Shown: positions 45,446 to 55,309 of the stretch, one piece after another
Numbering within the stretch: position 1 is the first letter of the stretch
Layout: each line of letters starts with the position of its first letter
Origin: Cristatella mucedo
Lineage: Eukaryota > Bryozoa > Phylactolaemata > Cristatellidae
Assembly: GCA_009760855.2 (NCBI GenBank)
Contig: WPIO01000135.1
Location: forward strand, 312,001 to 376,000
Reading direction: 5' to 3'
Length of the DNA: 64,000 bases
Translations under genes and position numbers: made by a program
Notes under the pieces: model-generated
Database searches by the model: none
What the model saw: only the letters and a program-made list of their open reading frames with translations
What the model was told of the DNA's origin: nothing

Positions 45446-45850
45446 CGTCGTCTCTGGTGAAAACGTAGAAATGGCCGCTGTGCGCGGCGGACGGGTCCGC
45501 GTCATGCTCCTGGAGTGGCGCCTCGTCGCCGAGCAGCTCGCGCGGCGGCGCAATCGTCGAGCGGAGAGCGTCGGCGGCACCGGCGGCGGCGCCTGCAGGC
45601 CGAGGCGGACAGCAGCTGCCTGCCGAAGAGCTCTACTCTCGCACGCTTCAGCGCCTCGAGCGAGGCCGCCTCGCCCATTCTGCCCATCTGCCGCTCCAGC
45701 GCGGCACTCGTCGGGTTCGCGATGCCGCTCCTCGGTAGCAGCAGCGGCGGCAGCGGCAGCGGCGGCAGCGGCGGCGGCAGCGGCGGCGGCGGCAGCGGCG
45801 GCAGCGGCGACTCGCTGAGATCGTGCTGAGCGCCAGGCAGTCGGTCGTCA
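45446..45850 (-). pseudogene. First exon of decayed TGF-beta-type ligand (copy 1)
   Basis: Homologous to 52810-53275. On the minus strand it reads LERQMGRMGEAASLEALKRA and then VELFGRQLLS. A missing C (tgtccgcc against tgtcccgcc in the intact copy) shifts the frame, and the remainder (CRRRRRCRRR and on to GATPGA) ends at a stop at 45502. A further net loss of seven bases lies shortly after. The donor GACG|GTAAGG and the nucleotide sequence encoding HSGHFYVF are still present but out of frame. Where the intact copy has a signal peptide, only GGC/GCC-rich repeat (Gly/Ser or Pro/Leu depending on frame) is found, and no convincing start codon. The 5' limit is approximate. Confidence 0.82.
45735..45812. 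repeat. (GGCAGC/GGC)n trinucleotide-type repeat
   Basis: A run of ggcagcggcggc units inside the first exon of the pseudogene. It replaces the poly-Ala coding stretch of the intact copy and may have arisen from it by slippage. Confidence 0.88.
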
Positions 45851-45999
45851 TCTCGTGGGTCAGCGCCGCTGCTTCCGAAGCCGATTGTCTCCTGTCTCTC
45901 CCTCTCTCGCTGCGCTGGCTTCCCGGTCCAGCCGGTGCCTAGCACTGCTAGACCTAAGCGTGCGCTAACTCAGTACAAGCGCATTACAAAGTTGCCGTT

Positions 46000-48605
46000 T
46001 AGCGAGACTGGTCAATGAAAAGAGCGCAGCAGCACAAATTTCAAGCCCACTTAGCACTAGTCTAGCAGCTTTCCAATACGCCTTCTACAGCGGGTCCAAC
46101 CGGAAGCGGACGAAGCACCGAAAGCGCTCGGCCGACAGCGACGGGAAATCGTAGCACAAGGAACTATAGCTGCTGGAATGCCATGACTGGCCACACTTTG
46201 AACAAATTTTTCAAGCTTGTATTCCTGTGAAGTTTTAGCATTTCAATATCCAAATTCAACCGTGCCTATACAGACAAATTAGTGAATCATCTCCGTTTCC
46301 CAATCCCATTTAGGCGCTCATTATCGACGTACCCTTGTTTTATTACTATTAATTCATCACGTAGGACTAGTTGCCAACGTCATTCTTAATGTCCGGGACA
46401 GAAAAAAAAAACTTAAGGACTATTTTAATTAACTAATCTAGCTTCATGTAGGTTTAATTGTCTCGCTTCGCCGCTGCAAATTTGCAGCGACCACTTCGCC
46501 GACTACCCAGCGTTGCTTCGACGTGTCGCCGCATTGCACAGCAGTTCCTTACAACTAGCCCACTGCCTTAGAGCGAGCGAGTCGGCAGCATGAGGATCGG
46601 GTCGGTTCGCATTCAACGGCGCCCGCGTAAGGATGTGGTGCGACAGTCCCTACGAAAAGCGACCGCGCGACGTGCGAGGCTCTTCTGTTTTCCATTTGTG
46701 GCCGATATGCACCTGCGTTAGAAAAAAGTTTGCCAGCTGCTCGCTGGTAAGTGCTATGCTATGCGGTCAACGATGGGCCATTTGCGGAGGAGAGCTCTCG
46801 CCCGAGGCGAAGCCACGATCGGAACGCCGAGGTGGCGCGCGGGTTTGGGGGGGCACAGCGTCCTCCCAGCGTCTGCGGCTAGCGGCGAAGATCGGCCGGC
46901 TCCCACCTACCTGGCCAAGGAAGACGGCTGCCACCCGTAACACCCCCTCGGCATCGCCTCTGCCTGTTGCTATTGGCAATTGTCCTATCCGCGTGTCGCC
47001 GACTAACGCTTTTTTGACATTCGAGTCCTCGACGAGACAGGAATATTCGCGCCAAGCTGGCTGCTAAGCTTAGTGCTCTTCTTCTATATATATCGTTTAA
47101 GTGGGCAATTTTATAGTGGGCGGCGCTAATCCTTAAAGTGGGCAAAGGCTGTTTTTTTATATTGCTAGCCGGTGGCAATAAAGTACTTACCTGCTGCAGA
47201 ATTTGATCCCACTACTTTGGCCGCGAAGAGCGGGCACATTATCTTTGGTCCAAGACCCGGTTACACACCTCCACAAAATCTTGGAATAGCGATTACGACT
47301 GAAGCTTATCATTTTCATTTCTGTTATTGGCTTATCAATCAAATGCAGTCTATTTGACAATCAATTGCAAAGTCTTTGGCTTATGATAAGCATCATCCAG
47401 CAGGTCTCTTATCTGTGCACATACACATCCGGTCGACTTTCTATGCGCAGCGAAAATTATCAAGTGCTTGATAATCAGATAATCAGAGTAGGAACTTCGA
47501 TATACTCGCTTTTAGGATACGCCGGTTCAGCGACCATAAGATAGTAGCGATCGCTCGACTTTGGCTAATAGGCAGGGACGTATGCATATAAGCACAGCAC
47601 ATTATTCACCGTTTAAATATTTATGGAATAACAGCAAACGACTCCAAACATACATTACCATGCGCAATATAAACTTGTTCCAAGTCGGCTAAATACGATA
47701 GCGATTCGGCATAAGCTCACAGGATAGAAAACACACTCGGTCATCTTGGTCATCGTAAAGCACGGGCGAATAGTATGGTTAACGCACTGAACGGTGCCAA
47801 AAGTCATGGCTATTCTTTCAGCAGGTAACGAGTGCTTTCAGCGATTACTTAACTCGCTGTGAAGACATAATCAGCAACATGACCGCAGATAAGCAAAGCA
47901 TTAAGCCGCTCCATGTAGTCACATCGACAGTGTGTAGTGCACAGTAGCCGATCCGAAGCATCAGTCATGGACAACTATCAACACGGGAAGATAGAATTCC
48001 TGCCGTCATTACGACTTCACTCAAGCCTAAGGTTCCGAACGCAGGTACGTTGCCAGCGGCCATTTGCTTGCTATCGTTTGAAATGATAAATGTTGGCCTC
48101 CAGGTGCCGCATGTCTGGCTTTTAATGCTTTCTGCACACGGGAGCTTTAATCAGACCTCGCACTTATGCAGTAGAAGTAAACTGATCACCTTGAAATCTT
48201 CAAAGTTAATCGGAGTTGGTTCATTCTTGGTGCCATCGTAGGCTAGCTTAAGCTCCGGCTTTTGAAGTCTTAGCATATAGCCTCAGGAGTACGCTAACTT
48301 TATATAAAAAAGACTGTGGTTGACGTGAAGCAGTCAATGTGACAATGTGACGTCAATGTGACAGCCGCATAGCTCCGCGCATGCACAGCTTCAGTTATGG
48401 TCTACTTGTCACTAATTCGTGGCCCAAAGTAAAACTAGTTGACTATCACGACGTTTCCAGTTTATTCGCTCTAAACTGCGGACTAAGACAAATTTAGCTC
48501 CAAAGACATGTAATTCAGGAGCCGATGAGAACCTCAAGCACTGCCGCAATCTAAGTCATTCGGCATGCACTAATTTTATCGCTGAGCTATTAGGGATTTT
48601 TATTG
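46000..48605. other. Unassigned sequence between the two ligand copies
   Basis: The left part (to about 47080) is mixed to GC-rich. The right part (47100-48600) is AT-richer. Open frames (for example 46633-47067 plus) show no domain. No LINE or SINE core was recognised before 48612. Confidence 0.45.
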
Positions 48606-48611
48606 TTTGTT

Positions 48612-48740
48612 GAGCATGCTACCACTAACCATTAGGTCTCGCTTCCTTTGCAGCAAATGCAAAGTCCCTTGAAAGAGATTGAGTTCTCTGAGGACGCTCT
48701 ATCAAATGTATCATTATTATTATTATAATTACTAATTGAT
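48612..48740 (+). mobile_element. LINE B 3' tail
   Basis: gagcatgctaccactaaccattaggtctcgcttcctttgcagcaaatgcaaagtcccttgaaagagattgagttctctgaggacgctctatcaaatg followed by (ATT)n. Only the last 130 bases are present. Confidence 0.85.
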
Positions 48741-48744
48741 TAAG

Positions 48745-49850
48745 GTAAGTAGCTAGAGCGTAGAGTCCTAGTTTGCACTGGGCTTGCAGGTTCTCGTTTG
48801 CTTTCGGCTCAGCGGTCACGGATCGTCCAATGCGTATGCAAACCTGCCTCGGCTTCGAGCTTCGTCGCCCGCGCTTGCCGTGGAGATCGTCGCGAGACTC
48901 CTGACGACGTTCGCGCGATAGAAAGCTTCTCGAGCGCGCGCGCGATATCACGAGTCTGACTTCACAGGTGACAGCAACGAAATATATTCGTCCTAGCCAG
49001 CTGGCCAGCGAGCTCGCTAGCACGGCAGTCACGATCCACGCTCGCTCTGCGTACGCTTCAACGTCGTTACAGCGACGCGTAGACGCGCGTGCACTCTGGC
49101 GGCTCGTGCTGGCTGGCCGCCTCGGCGGCAATTAGCCTAGAGAGTGAACACGACTGAGCACAAGACGACCTGAGCCGCTTCCAGCTTCGCCCGACATCGC
49201 ACACGTCGCGTCACTCGAACTTGTCATCCTCCGAAGCCGACGCCGGCGAAAGCTCGTCGACACCTATCGAAGAGGTCTCGCTTCCGGTCTCTTCCGGGGG
49301 GCGGCTTAGTGCGACTGGCGCTCCGCCGTCGCAGCAGCAGCACGCTGGTGCCGCCGCAGAGCGTCCTCGGCGGTGGCAGCAGCAGCCGCGCGCGCCGGCC
49401 TCTGCAGGCACCAGGTTGAACTCGGCCGCGACGGGTGAGCGACAGGCAGCAGCTCTAGCACAGCGGCGGATGGATATCGGATATCGCGGCGGCGGATGGA
49501 TATCGGATATCGCGGCGGCGGATGCGCCTCATTACAGGTCGTCAAAAGAGCGTCTCAGTTGAGAATGTTGCGACTGCTGGCGGCCATGGTTGCTGCGGCT
49601 GCAAAGTGGGCGAGGCCCGGCTGCTGCCGTCGCCGCCCTACCTGCCGCTTGTTAGCAGCAGAGTACCGAGCAGCGGCAGCCCGACCGAATGTGCGCAGCC
49701 CCCCACCGCCGCCACCGCCGCCGCTAGCCCTCTTTCCGTTCGACAGTCGGCTTCTCGGAAGTGGCTGCTGACGACCGCAGCAAAGCGCAGGAGGGCCAGC
49801 GGAGGCGAGGCGCGACTTCGGGGAGGGGGACACGCAGCGCAGCTGCCCCG
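48745..49850. other. GC-rich 3' flank of the intact TGF-beta gene
   Basis: Immediately downstream (minus-strand sense) of the intact ligand gene, so it should contain its 3' UTR. A polyadenylation signal is not obvious near the stop. It includes a 25-base direct repeat (ggatggatatcggatatcgcgg) in two copies at 49468-49520. Arg/Ala-rich ORFs are compositional. Confidence 0.45.
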
Positions 49851-49853
49851 AGC

Positions 49854-50053
49854 TCAGGAGCACCCGCACTCTCCGACGGACATATTGGGCAGCACTGCGT
49901 CCTTGTATATTCCACTCGGAAGCATGTAAATTACCGACAAGGCGTGCAACCTAACCGGGGCGCAGCACAAGGTGAAAAGGTCTTCAGCGTCCTTGCTCAC
50001 CATCTGCAGGAGGTAGGCGTGAGTGTAAACGGGCCGGAATCCGACGCTCCTCG
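49854..50053 (-). CDS. Intact TGF-beta-type ligand, exon 3 (C-terminal half of cystine knot)
   Basis: A 200-base last exon follows an acceptor at cctttccgttgtag. Its first two bases complete Pro370. It encodes RSVGFRPVYTHAYLLQMVSK, then LFTLCCAPVRL, a hydrophobic LSVIYML strand, and ends NMSVGECGCS with TGA directly after, as is usual in this family. It provides knot cysteines 399, 400, 432 and 434. HAYLLQ is the position of the alpha-helix that contacts type I receptors, and LSVIYM that of the finger strand. The acceptor sequence is conserved in the decayed copy, which supports the model independently. Confidence 0.86.
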
Positions 50054-51213
50054 CTACAACGGAAAGGGTGGCGGCGCATGCGCACGAGTCCGCCTGCCGC
50101 CTCGCACAGCGGATGTTGGTCCGCAGGGATGCTCGAACGTCAGAATCAGCATCGCGGCGCGACACAGGAAAAATGACTAAGTAGAGATCTGCTCATCGGC
50201 CCATGCAAATTACCCTGTGTGTGCGTGTGTGTGTGCTTGCTGGCTGGCTCTGAAACTGTCAAGCGTCTACTAAATGACCGTCAACTCATATAAGTCTTGT
50301 AATTTTCATCTGCTAATGATTAAAATTCATACTGTCGGTAATTTCAAAAAGGCCAACTTCGGACCCGAATGTAAACGATCCGTTCTGGGGCAGAGTCAGG
50401 ATATTCCTGTACTTGGCAAGACCAGGAAGATTTTCATGCCGAGCTGGTTTGGTGTAGCGGTTAAGGTGCTCGCCCCGACCAAGGTCTGACTGAGGTCGTG
50501 GGCTCGAGCCCCGAGGCATCTGTGAAGCGCCTGAATAGAGATTAAGTTCTCTTGGGGCGCTATATAAATGAATTATTATTATTATTATTATGAGCAAGAC
50601 CCTAAAGATTTTAATGTATGAAGATGAAACCCAAAATCACAGCGCCAAATCGGGGGCGTTTATTCAATGCGAACTCAGTCGGCGGCTGCTTATCGACCGG
50701 AAGTAGAACGTAATTTACAGTTGGTCGCGGTCGGGGAGGCATATAAGGCGTCCCACGTCGCTGACGACCCCTCTCTACGGCGGTTATAGCCGCCTGCTCA
50801 CCACCAGGCTCCGCCTATAGGTCAGTTCCGCTCGACAGATCCTACCGGAACATGCCGCGGCGCCACCTAGCGCTCGACGCAGAGAGCACCGGCGATGGAT
50901 GGATTTCGAGGTGCTCATTTCGCAGCCGGCGCGCGGCCGATGACGGCGGCATTGCAACACTCCTGTCATAACCAGCCGCAACGCGTTCGCCCAACTCCTC
51001 ACCTTTCAGTGCGTTCCTTTGCGATTTGCAACGATCGCGCATCGGCTCTCTGGCTGAGCTAGCGGAATGCATGCGCCGCAACATGCATAGCAAAAGGGTC
51101 GCATCGGCAGAGCAGCTAAAATCGGGCCACACATGCGACTGGGGCGTGGTCAGGTCAGCGCCCATCGTGAGTTCGCGCTCGCTTCGCGGCGGCGGCGGCG
51201 ATAAGGCGCTTAC
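50054..51213 (-). other. Intron 2 of the intact ligand gene, with a SINE B
   Basis: 1160 bases with a donor CGACC|GTAAGC and an acceptor TTGTAG|CG. It contains the full SINE B at 50440-50592 on the opposite strand and a short GTGT-rich patch at 50215-50235. Nothing else is recognised. Confidence 0.75.
50440..50592 (+). mobile_element. SINE B, full length reference copy
   Basis: A tRNA-derived head with an A box (ggtttggtgtagcggttaaggtgctcg) and a B box (gtgggctcgagccccg). It is joined to aagcgcctgaatagagattaagttctcttggggcgctatataaatgaatt and (ATT)n. The last part is the LINE B 3' hairpin and tail. This is the cleanest SINE B in the window. Confidence 0.9.
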
Positions 51214-51855
51214 GGTCGCACGATCCTCGGCAAAAGTTGATTTCAAACCCGCGCGGTTCAAGGATAAACGTGAAGTTGAGGTCTCTGTGGAATTCGACGT
51301 ACTGCTTCTGCAAGCAGCACCGCAATTTGCTGCTCCTGCCGCCGCGGCCTCTCTGCTCTTCGTTCTCGCAGATCTCGTGCGTGTTGTCGTCGCGTTTGAA
51401 CTTTCTGGCTTGCCCGAAGTTCTCGGTGACGAGAATGAACGGCTTGCGTGCATCGGCTACGGAGGGCGGCACGACGGAGCTGCAGTCGTCATCGTGGTGA
51501 CTGCCGCGACACACCAGCTCGAGCGAGAGACGGCCGCTTCTAAATGCCGCCTGCGCAGCCACCGTGGACAGCTCGAAGCGTAGCCAACTGCCGTCGTCGT
51601 CGCCACCGTCGGTCGTCTGCGAACTGCTGACCGACGTCGACACGACCGCTCCACCGTCGCTGCCACCGGCCAGGCGCACGTGAAGCGGCTCATCGTCGAC
51701 GCCGCCTGGCCGAGCTGCGACGGCTCGGCGCGTGTGCACGTAGAGACTCAGCTTGGCCGCTCGGACGGCGTCGCGCACCTGCGCGCTGGCAATGTCGAAC
51801 TCGAGGCAGACTAGCCGCTCGCCTCGAACGGGCCCTGAGCACTCACGCGGTGACG
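51214..51855 (-). CDS. Intact TGF-beta-type ligand, exon 2 (propeptide C-part, cleavage site, start of mature domain)
   Basis: A 642-base exon follows acceptor CTCTTTCAG|CG and ends at donor GCGACC|GTAAGC. It enters with two bases and leaves in phase 1, matching both neighbours. It encodes precursor residues 157 to about 369: LVCLEFDIASAQVRDAVRAA with LSLYVHTR (the propeptide jelly-roll strands of the family), a Gly/Asp-rich loop, RLSLELVC, and FILVTENFG. Then comes a basic site RKFKR ending at residue 310. The mature part starts DDNTHEICENE, then KLRCCLQKQYVEFHRDL, an N-glycosylation sequon NFT at 349, and GFEINFCRGSC. Cysteines are 318, 335, 336, 364 and 368. The 336-364-368 spacing is the same as in vertebrate TGF-beta. 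The extra cysteine 318 places it in the nine-cysteine group (TGF-beta, activin, myostatin) rather than the seven-cysteine BMP group. Confidence 0.88.
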
Positions 51856-52809
51856 CTGAAAGAGTGCACGCAAAAAGATCCCCGTCACTGCCGTGCGCGC
51901 GCGCGGGCAGTCGTCGGCGCGCGGAGCGCTCACTGCAAGACTGCGATCGCTGCCTTGAGCCTCATTCAGCGAGGCAAAACGTGAGCGGCGCCCAGTCAGC
52001 GAGCTCGCCGCTATTCGCAAAATTACCGCAGTGCCCGTTGGCCAGTCGCCTCTGCGGCATCTTGTCGACGCAAGCTGATAAAGTGTAGAGCGGGTTCTCT
52101 CTCGCGTCTAGCTTTCATCCCTTACTTGGCATGCGCAGCTATACGTAGTCGGAGCTGACTGCGAAGGCGCACCCGAGGTGCGAACCTTCCCGGATCGTGC
52201 TTACCGGTGCCCACCCTTCCTTCAAATTTGGCCAAGCACAGCCGCGACTACCAGAAAAGTCATGGCCCCAACGCCGAGGCGAGCCGCGAGTCGTCTCAGT
52301 ACGTCCGGAAGTGACCGAGCGAACGCTGCGGTCGTAAGCGAAAGCGAGCTATGGATGCTATGGCCGCTCTACCGGTATTACTCTGGCCAATGTAGCGAGC
52401 CGCTGTTATAAGGATTAGCCGAGCTAGTGTTTACGCGAGACTGAGAAGACGAGAGCTCCGAGCACCTGCAGGGCCACTGAGATGCGAAGCAAGCATTAAC
52501 GAAAAATGCTTGCTCGTTTGCCGTACTTCCATCGGGCGACCCGAATTCAACCGCGTCAAAGTTCGGCCGGGTTAAGCTCGGACAACTCTGAGCCGTGCAT
52601 TGCGGAACGGCAACGTCGCGTCGTTAGCGCGCGCGGTCCTCCGGAGCCGAAGCACGCTACTCGAAGCGAGTCGACGCTAGCTAGCTAGCTAGCTAGCTCC
52701 GGCTGATGGCCGACCCTAACTTCGCACGTCCCGTCCCGCCCCGTCTACCTCTCCTGCGGGGGCGCTGGCCTCGGCCACAGGCCGCTGAGTTGCGATCGAC
52801 GCGTCTTAC
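51856..52809 (-). other. Intron 1 of the intact ligand gene
   Basis: 954 bases with no LINE or SINE. A (GCTA)n patch of about 20 bases lies at 52676-52697. Parts resemble intron 1 of the decayed copy, showing that the duplicated unit was larger than the exons. Confidence 0.75.
52676..52697. repeat. (GCTA)n short tandem repeat
   Basis: About five units of gcta within intron 1 of the intact ligand gene. Confidence 0.9.
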
Positions 52810-53275
52810 CGTCGCTGGCGAAAACGTAGAAATGGCCGCTGTGCGCGGCGGACGGGTCCGCGTCGTGCTCCTCGAGTGGCGCCTCGTCGCCGAGCAGCTC
52901 GCGCGGCAGCGCAATCGTCGAGCGGAGAGCGGACAGCCCCGGCGGCACCTGCGGCGGCGCCTGCAGGCCGAGGCGGGACAGCACCTGCCTGCCGAAGAGC
53001 TCCATCCTCGCGCGCTTCAGCGCCTCGAGCGAGGCCGCCTCGCCCATCTGCCGCTCCAGCCGATCGCGGTCGCAGCCGCCTCTGCACTCGTCGTCGGGCT
53101 CGTGCTGCCGCTCCTCGGCGGCGGCGGCAGCACTGGCGGCAGCGGCAGCAGTGGCGGCGGCGGCGGACCGCACCGCAGCTTCGAATGGCTCCGGCGGCAG
53201 AGGCGCCGCTGGGCGAGCCGCGATGGCCACAACGACGACGGCCATCCAGCCGGCGGATTGCCATCGCCGAGCCAT
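52810..53275 (-). CDS. Intact TGF-beta-type ligand, exon 1 (signal peptide and propeptide N-part)
   Basis: 466 bases from ATG at 53275 to donor CGACG|GTAAGA, giving 155 full codons plus one base. With exons 2 and 3 the precursor is 435 residues, typical of the family (about 390-430). MARRWQSAGWMAVVVVAIAA is a signal peptide with a hydrophobic core. After a poly-Ala stretch comes DECRGGCDRDRLERQMGEAA, then LEALKRARMELFGRQVLSRL and GLQAPP, equivalent to the 'CxxC...RKRIEAIRGQILSKLRL' latency helix of TGF-beta, activin and myostatin. It ends HSGHFYVFASDG. A secreted dimeric signalling ligand that binds type I and II receptor kinases is expected from family knowledge. This start is the first ATG in frame: a TAA lies upstream at about 53342 with only non-ATG codons between. 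No orthologue name can be given. Confidence 0.86.
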
Positions 53276-53308
53276 GGTTTGGCAGCGCTTCTGGTAAGAG
53301 ATCGTCGG

Positions 53309-53333
53309 CAGCAGCAGCAGCAGCAGCAGCAGC
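53309..53333 (-). repeat. (CTG)8 repeat just upstream of the ligand start codon
   Basis: Eight CTG codons (minus strand), in frame with ATG 53275 and open to it. They would read as poly-Leu if translated. The upstream in-frame TAA at about 53342 is followed by no ATG before the repeat. It is presumed 5' UTR. Confidence 0.85.
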
Positions 53334-53337
53334 GCAC

Positions 53338-53352
53338 CGCGTTATATGCCGC
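53338..53352 (-). promoter_or_regulatory. Possible TATA-like element of the intact ligand gene
   Basis: GGCATATAACGCGG on the minus strand lies about 70 bases before the start codon. The decayed copy shows no clear counterpart. It is offered only because of its position. In GC-rich surroundings an AT hexamer is conspicuous but not proof. Confidence 0.2.
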
Positions 53353-53359
53353 CGGAGTG

Positions 53360-54090
53360 AGCGTCCGCAGATGTTAATACAATGCGCGCTACCTTGAACC
53401 TTTCTGGTTGATTTGCTATTTGTAGACTTGATCTGTTTCCAATCGGGTAGGGCGGAGGTCTCAGCGGTCTCCTTACCACATGGCGGGACATGTAATAAGC
53501 CACGTGATAGCAACTGGGGGGGGTGCCTTTTCCTCCCCGAAGCCATTAGATCTGCAAGACGCCGGCGGAGCGGCGCTGCAAGTGCAGCGGTCTTATCCTT
53601 CGACTCGGTGCTCGTTGCTGCTCGCGACGCGAACTCCGCAGCTAAATCCGCATTATTGATCGGCGTTCGTGCGTAAATTGACTTTCGTAGAAAACTGTTC
53701 AGCGACTCACCGCCGCCGATCAGTCAGAGCCGCTTCTGTCATTTCCGCTCAGCCCTTTGCCCAATACGGCCGCAATTGGCGGCAAATCGGCGCTCCAAAT
53801 CGCTCAGCCCTCGAAAAATAAATCGCCGTGATCAGAGCCGACCGGGACCCAGAAAAGCGAACGCCGCTGCCTCTGGCAGACCGGATGCGGCCGCAGAGTT
53901 CTATAGCGCCGCGCGCGGGTGGAGAGCGCGCGCGCCGGCACCCTGCAGCCACCGCCGCCGGGAGCGAGCGACGCCCGACGGCCTGCTCCGAGCAGCGGCG
54001 GCGGCAGCGGCGAGCCACCGCTGCCGCCGCCGCTGCTCGCCAACAACTTCGACTGCTCGGCGAGAGACGGTTGCGTTTAAAAGCGTACGG
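53360..54090. other. GC-rich 5' flank of the intact ligand gene
   Basis: The presumed upstream region (minus sense) of the ligand. Long frames on both strands (53776-54321 plus, 53749-54378 minus) come from high GC and the minisatellite beyond. No exon is supported. Confidence 0.4.
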
Positions 54091-54095
54091 AGATG

Positions 54096-54259
54096 GGAAT
54101 GGTGCTCCTTCCTCCTCCGGGAATTGTGCTCCTTCCTCCTCCGGGAACAGTGCTCCTTCCTCCTCCGGGAATTGTGCTCCTTCCTCCTCCGGGAATTGTG
54201 CTCCTTCCTCCTCCGGGAACGGTGCTCCTTCCTCCTCCGGGAATCGTGCTCCTTTCTCC
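54096..54259. repeat. 24-base minisatellite, seven copies
   Basis: The unit gaaNNgtgctccttcctcctccgg is repeated seven times. Variation falls almost only at the dinucleotide after gaa (tg, tt, ca, tt, tt, cg, tc) with one change in the last copy. 24 is divisible by three, so frames stay open on both strands, giving Glu/Ala/Pro- or Pro/Leu-rich octapeptide repeats. Confidence 0.95.
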
Positions 54260-55300
54260 GCCCCTGTCGCACGGCGGTCGGCCGGCACGGCGCAGAGCGT
54301 GCAGCGCCAGCGGTGCGGTAGAAACGAGCCCGCGAGCGGTGGTGTTTCCCGCAGCAGCAACGGTGACGCTCGGCTCAATTCACCGCGCTAGTCGCGGCGA
54401 AAGGAGGCCCTGCAGCGGCGCTGCCGCTGGAGGAGCGCGCGCTCATGCGCGACCGCTCTGGCGACGACGAGGCGGCGATGCAGCGACTGGGCGCGGCGCT
54501 GGCGGCTCGCTGAGATCGGGTCGGAGCGGCGCGCGGCGGTGCCGCGAAGGCGACTGCCTGGGCCGCTGCATCCGCTTCTGTGGGCGATTCGCTTTTTCCG
54601 CTTTCTCGTTGCAGCCAACCCCCACCCCCACTCCCAGACCAACTGCCGGCTAGCGCGCCGCCAGCCCTAAACGGGTGCCTACGCGTCTCTGCAGCACGCA
54701 CGCCGCGACTCGCTGCGGCTGCAGCGGCGGCGGCATCGGCTCGCCGTCTCTTTTCTTAGTTTCTAGCGCTGGCGCCACTCTCTGCGTGCACAAACGGAAG
54801 CTGAGCATGCGAGCTAGCCTTAGAGCGGATGCGTCCTTTACGCGACGTCGACTTCGAGTTAACGACGGCGAGCGGTCCCGGTGGAAGCGTGACGTAAGGG
54901 GGGGAGGGGTCGATTCGGTTTCTAGAGCTGCTCGATTCGCGCGTGCGTGAACTGCAAGAGATCTTGCCGGAAGCTGGCGACCGGCAGCTACCGCGTAGAA
55001 GGAGTGACCGGAGGCTGGAGATCGTCATCCCGGCGATCTAATCGCGCATCGCTAACCGACGCTTTCCGGGGGAGAGGGAGACACTAGAGGTAGGAAACAA
55101 TGCGCGCCGTAGCTACCGAGCAGCAGTGCAGCTGGCACGCAGCTTGGAGCGATTGAGCTCATCCCCAAAATTCGCCGATTCATGCCTCCTCAGACATGAA
55201 ACGCTCGAACAGCCTCGTCTCCAGAGTCGGCATGGTAGCCTTCACAGCCTTTTCTACTTGCTGCTGGCATTGAAGAATTATTTGATACTAGCAAGTTTAC
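54260..55300. other. GC-rich, no assigned gene
   Basis: Compositional ORFs only. At about 55190-55275 a diverged stretch (aacagcctcgtctccagagtcgg...ttcacagccttttctacttgctgctgg) may be an old SINE A, not firm enough to call separately. Confidence 0.35.
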
Positions 55301-55309
55301 TCGAACCCG

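Noticed and set aside
49854-50165. Reading exon 3 of the ligand as starting at the ctcctgcag acceptor nearer the ATGGTGAGC
   Set aside because: That would delete the HAYLLQ helix residues and break the phase. The upstream acceptor TTGTAG|CG keeps phase and is conserved in the decayed copy.
52806-53546. 246-codon minus-strand ORF covering the ligand's first exon
   Set aside because: It is a different frame from the one encoding the signal peptide and latency helix, and it disagrees with the conserved copy.
53749-54378. 209-codon minus-strand ORF with EEEGAQFP repeats
   Set aside because: It exists because the 24-base minisatellite keeps the frame open. The flanks are Arg/Ala-rich compositional sequence.
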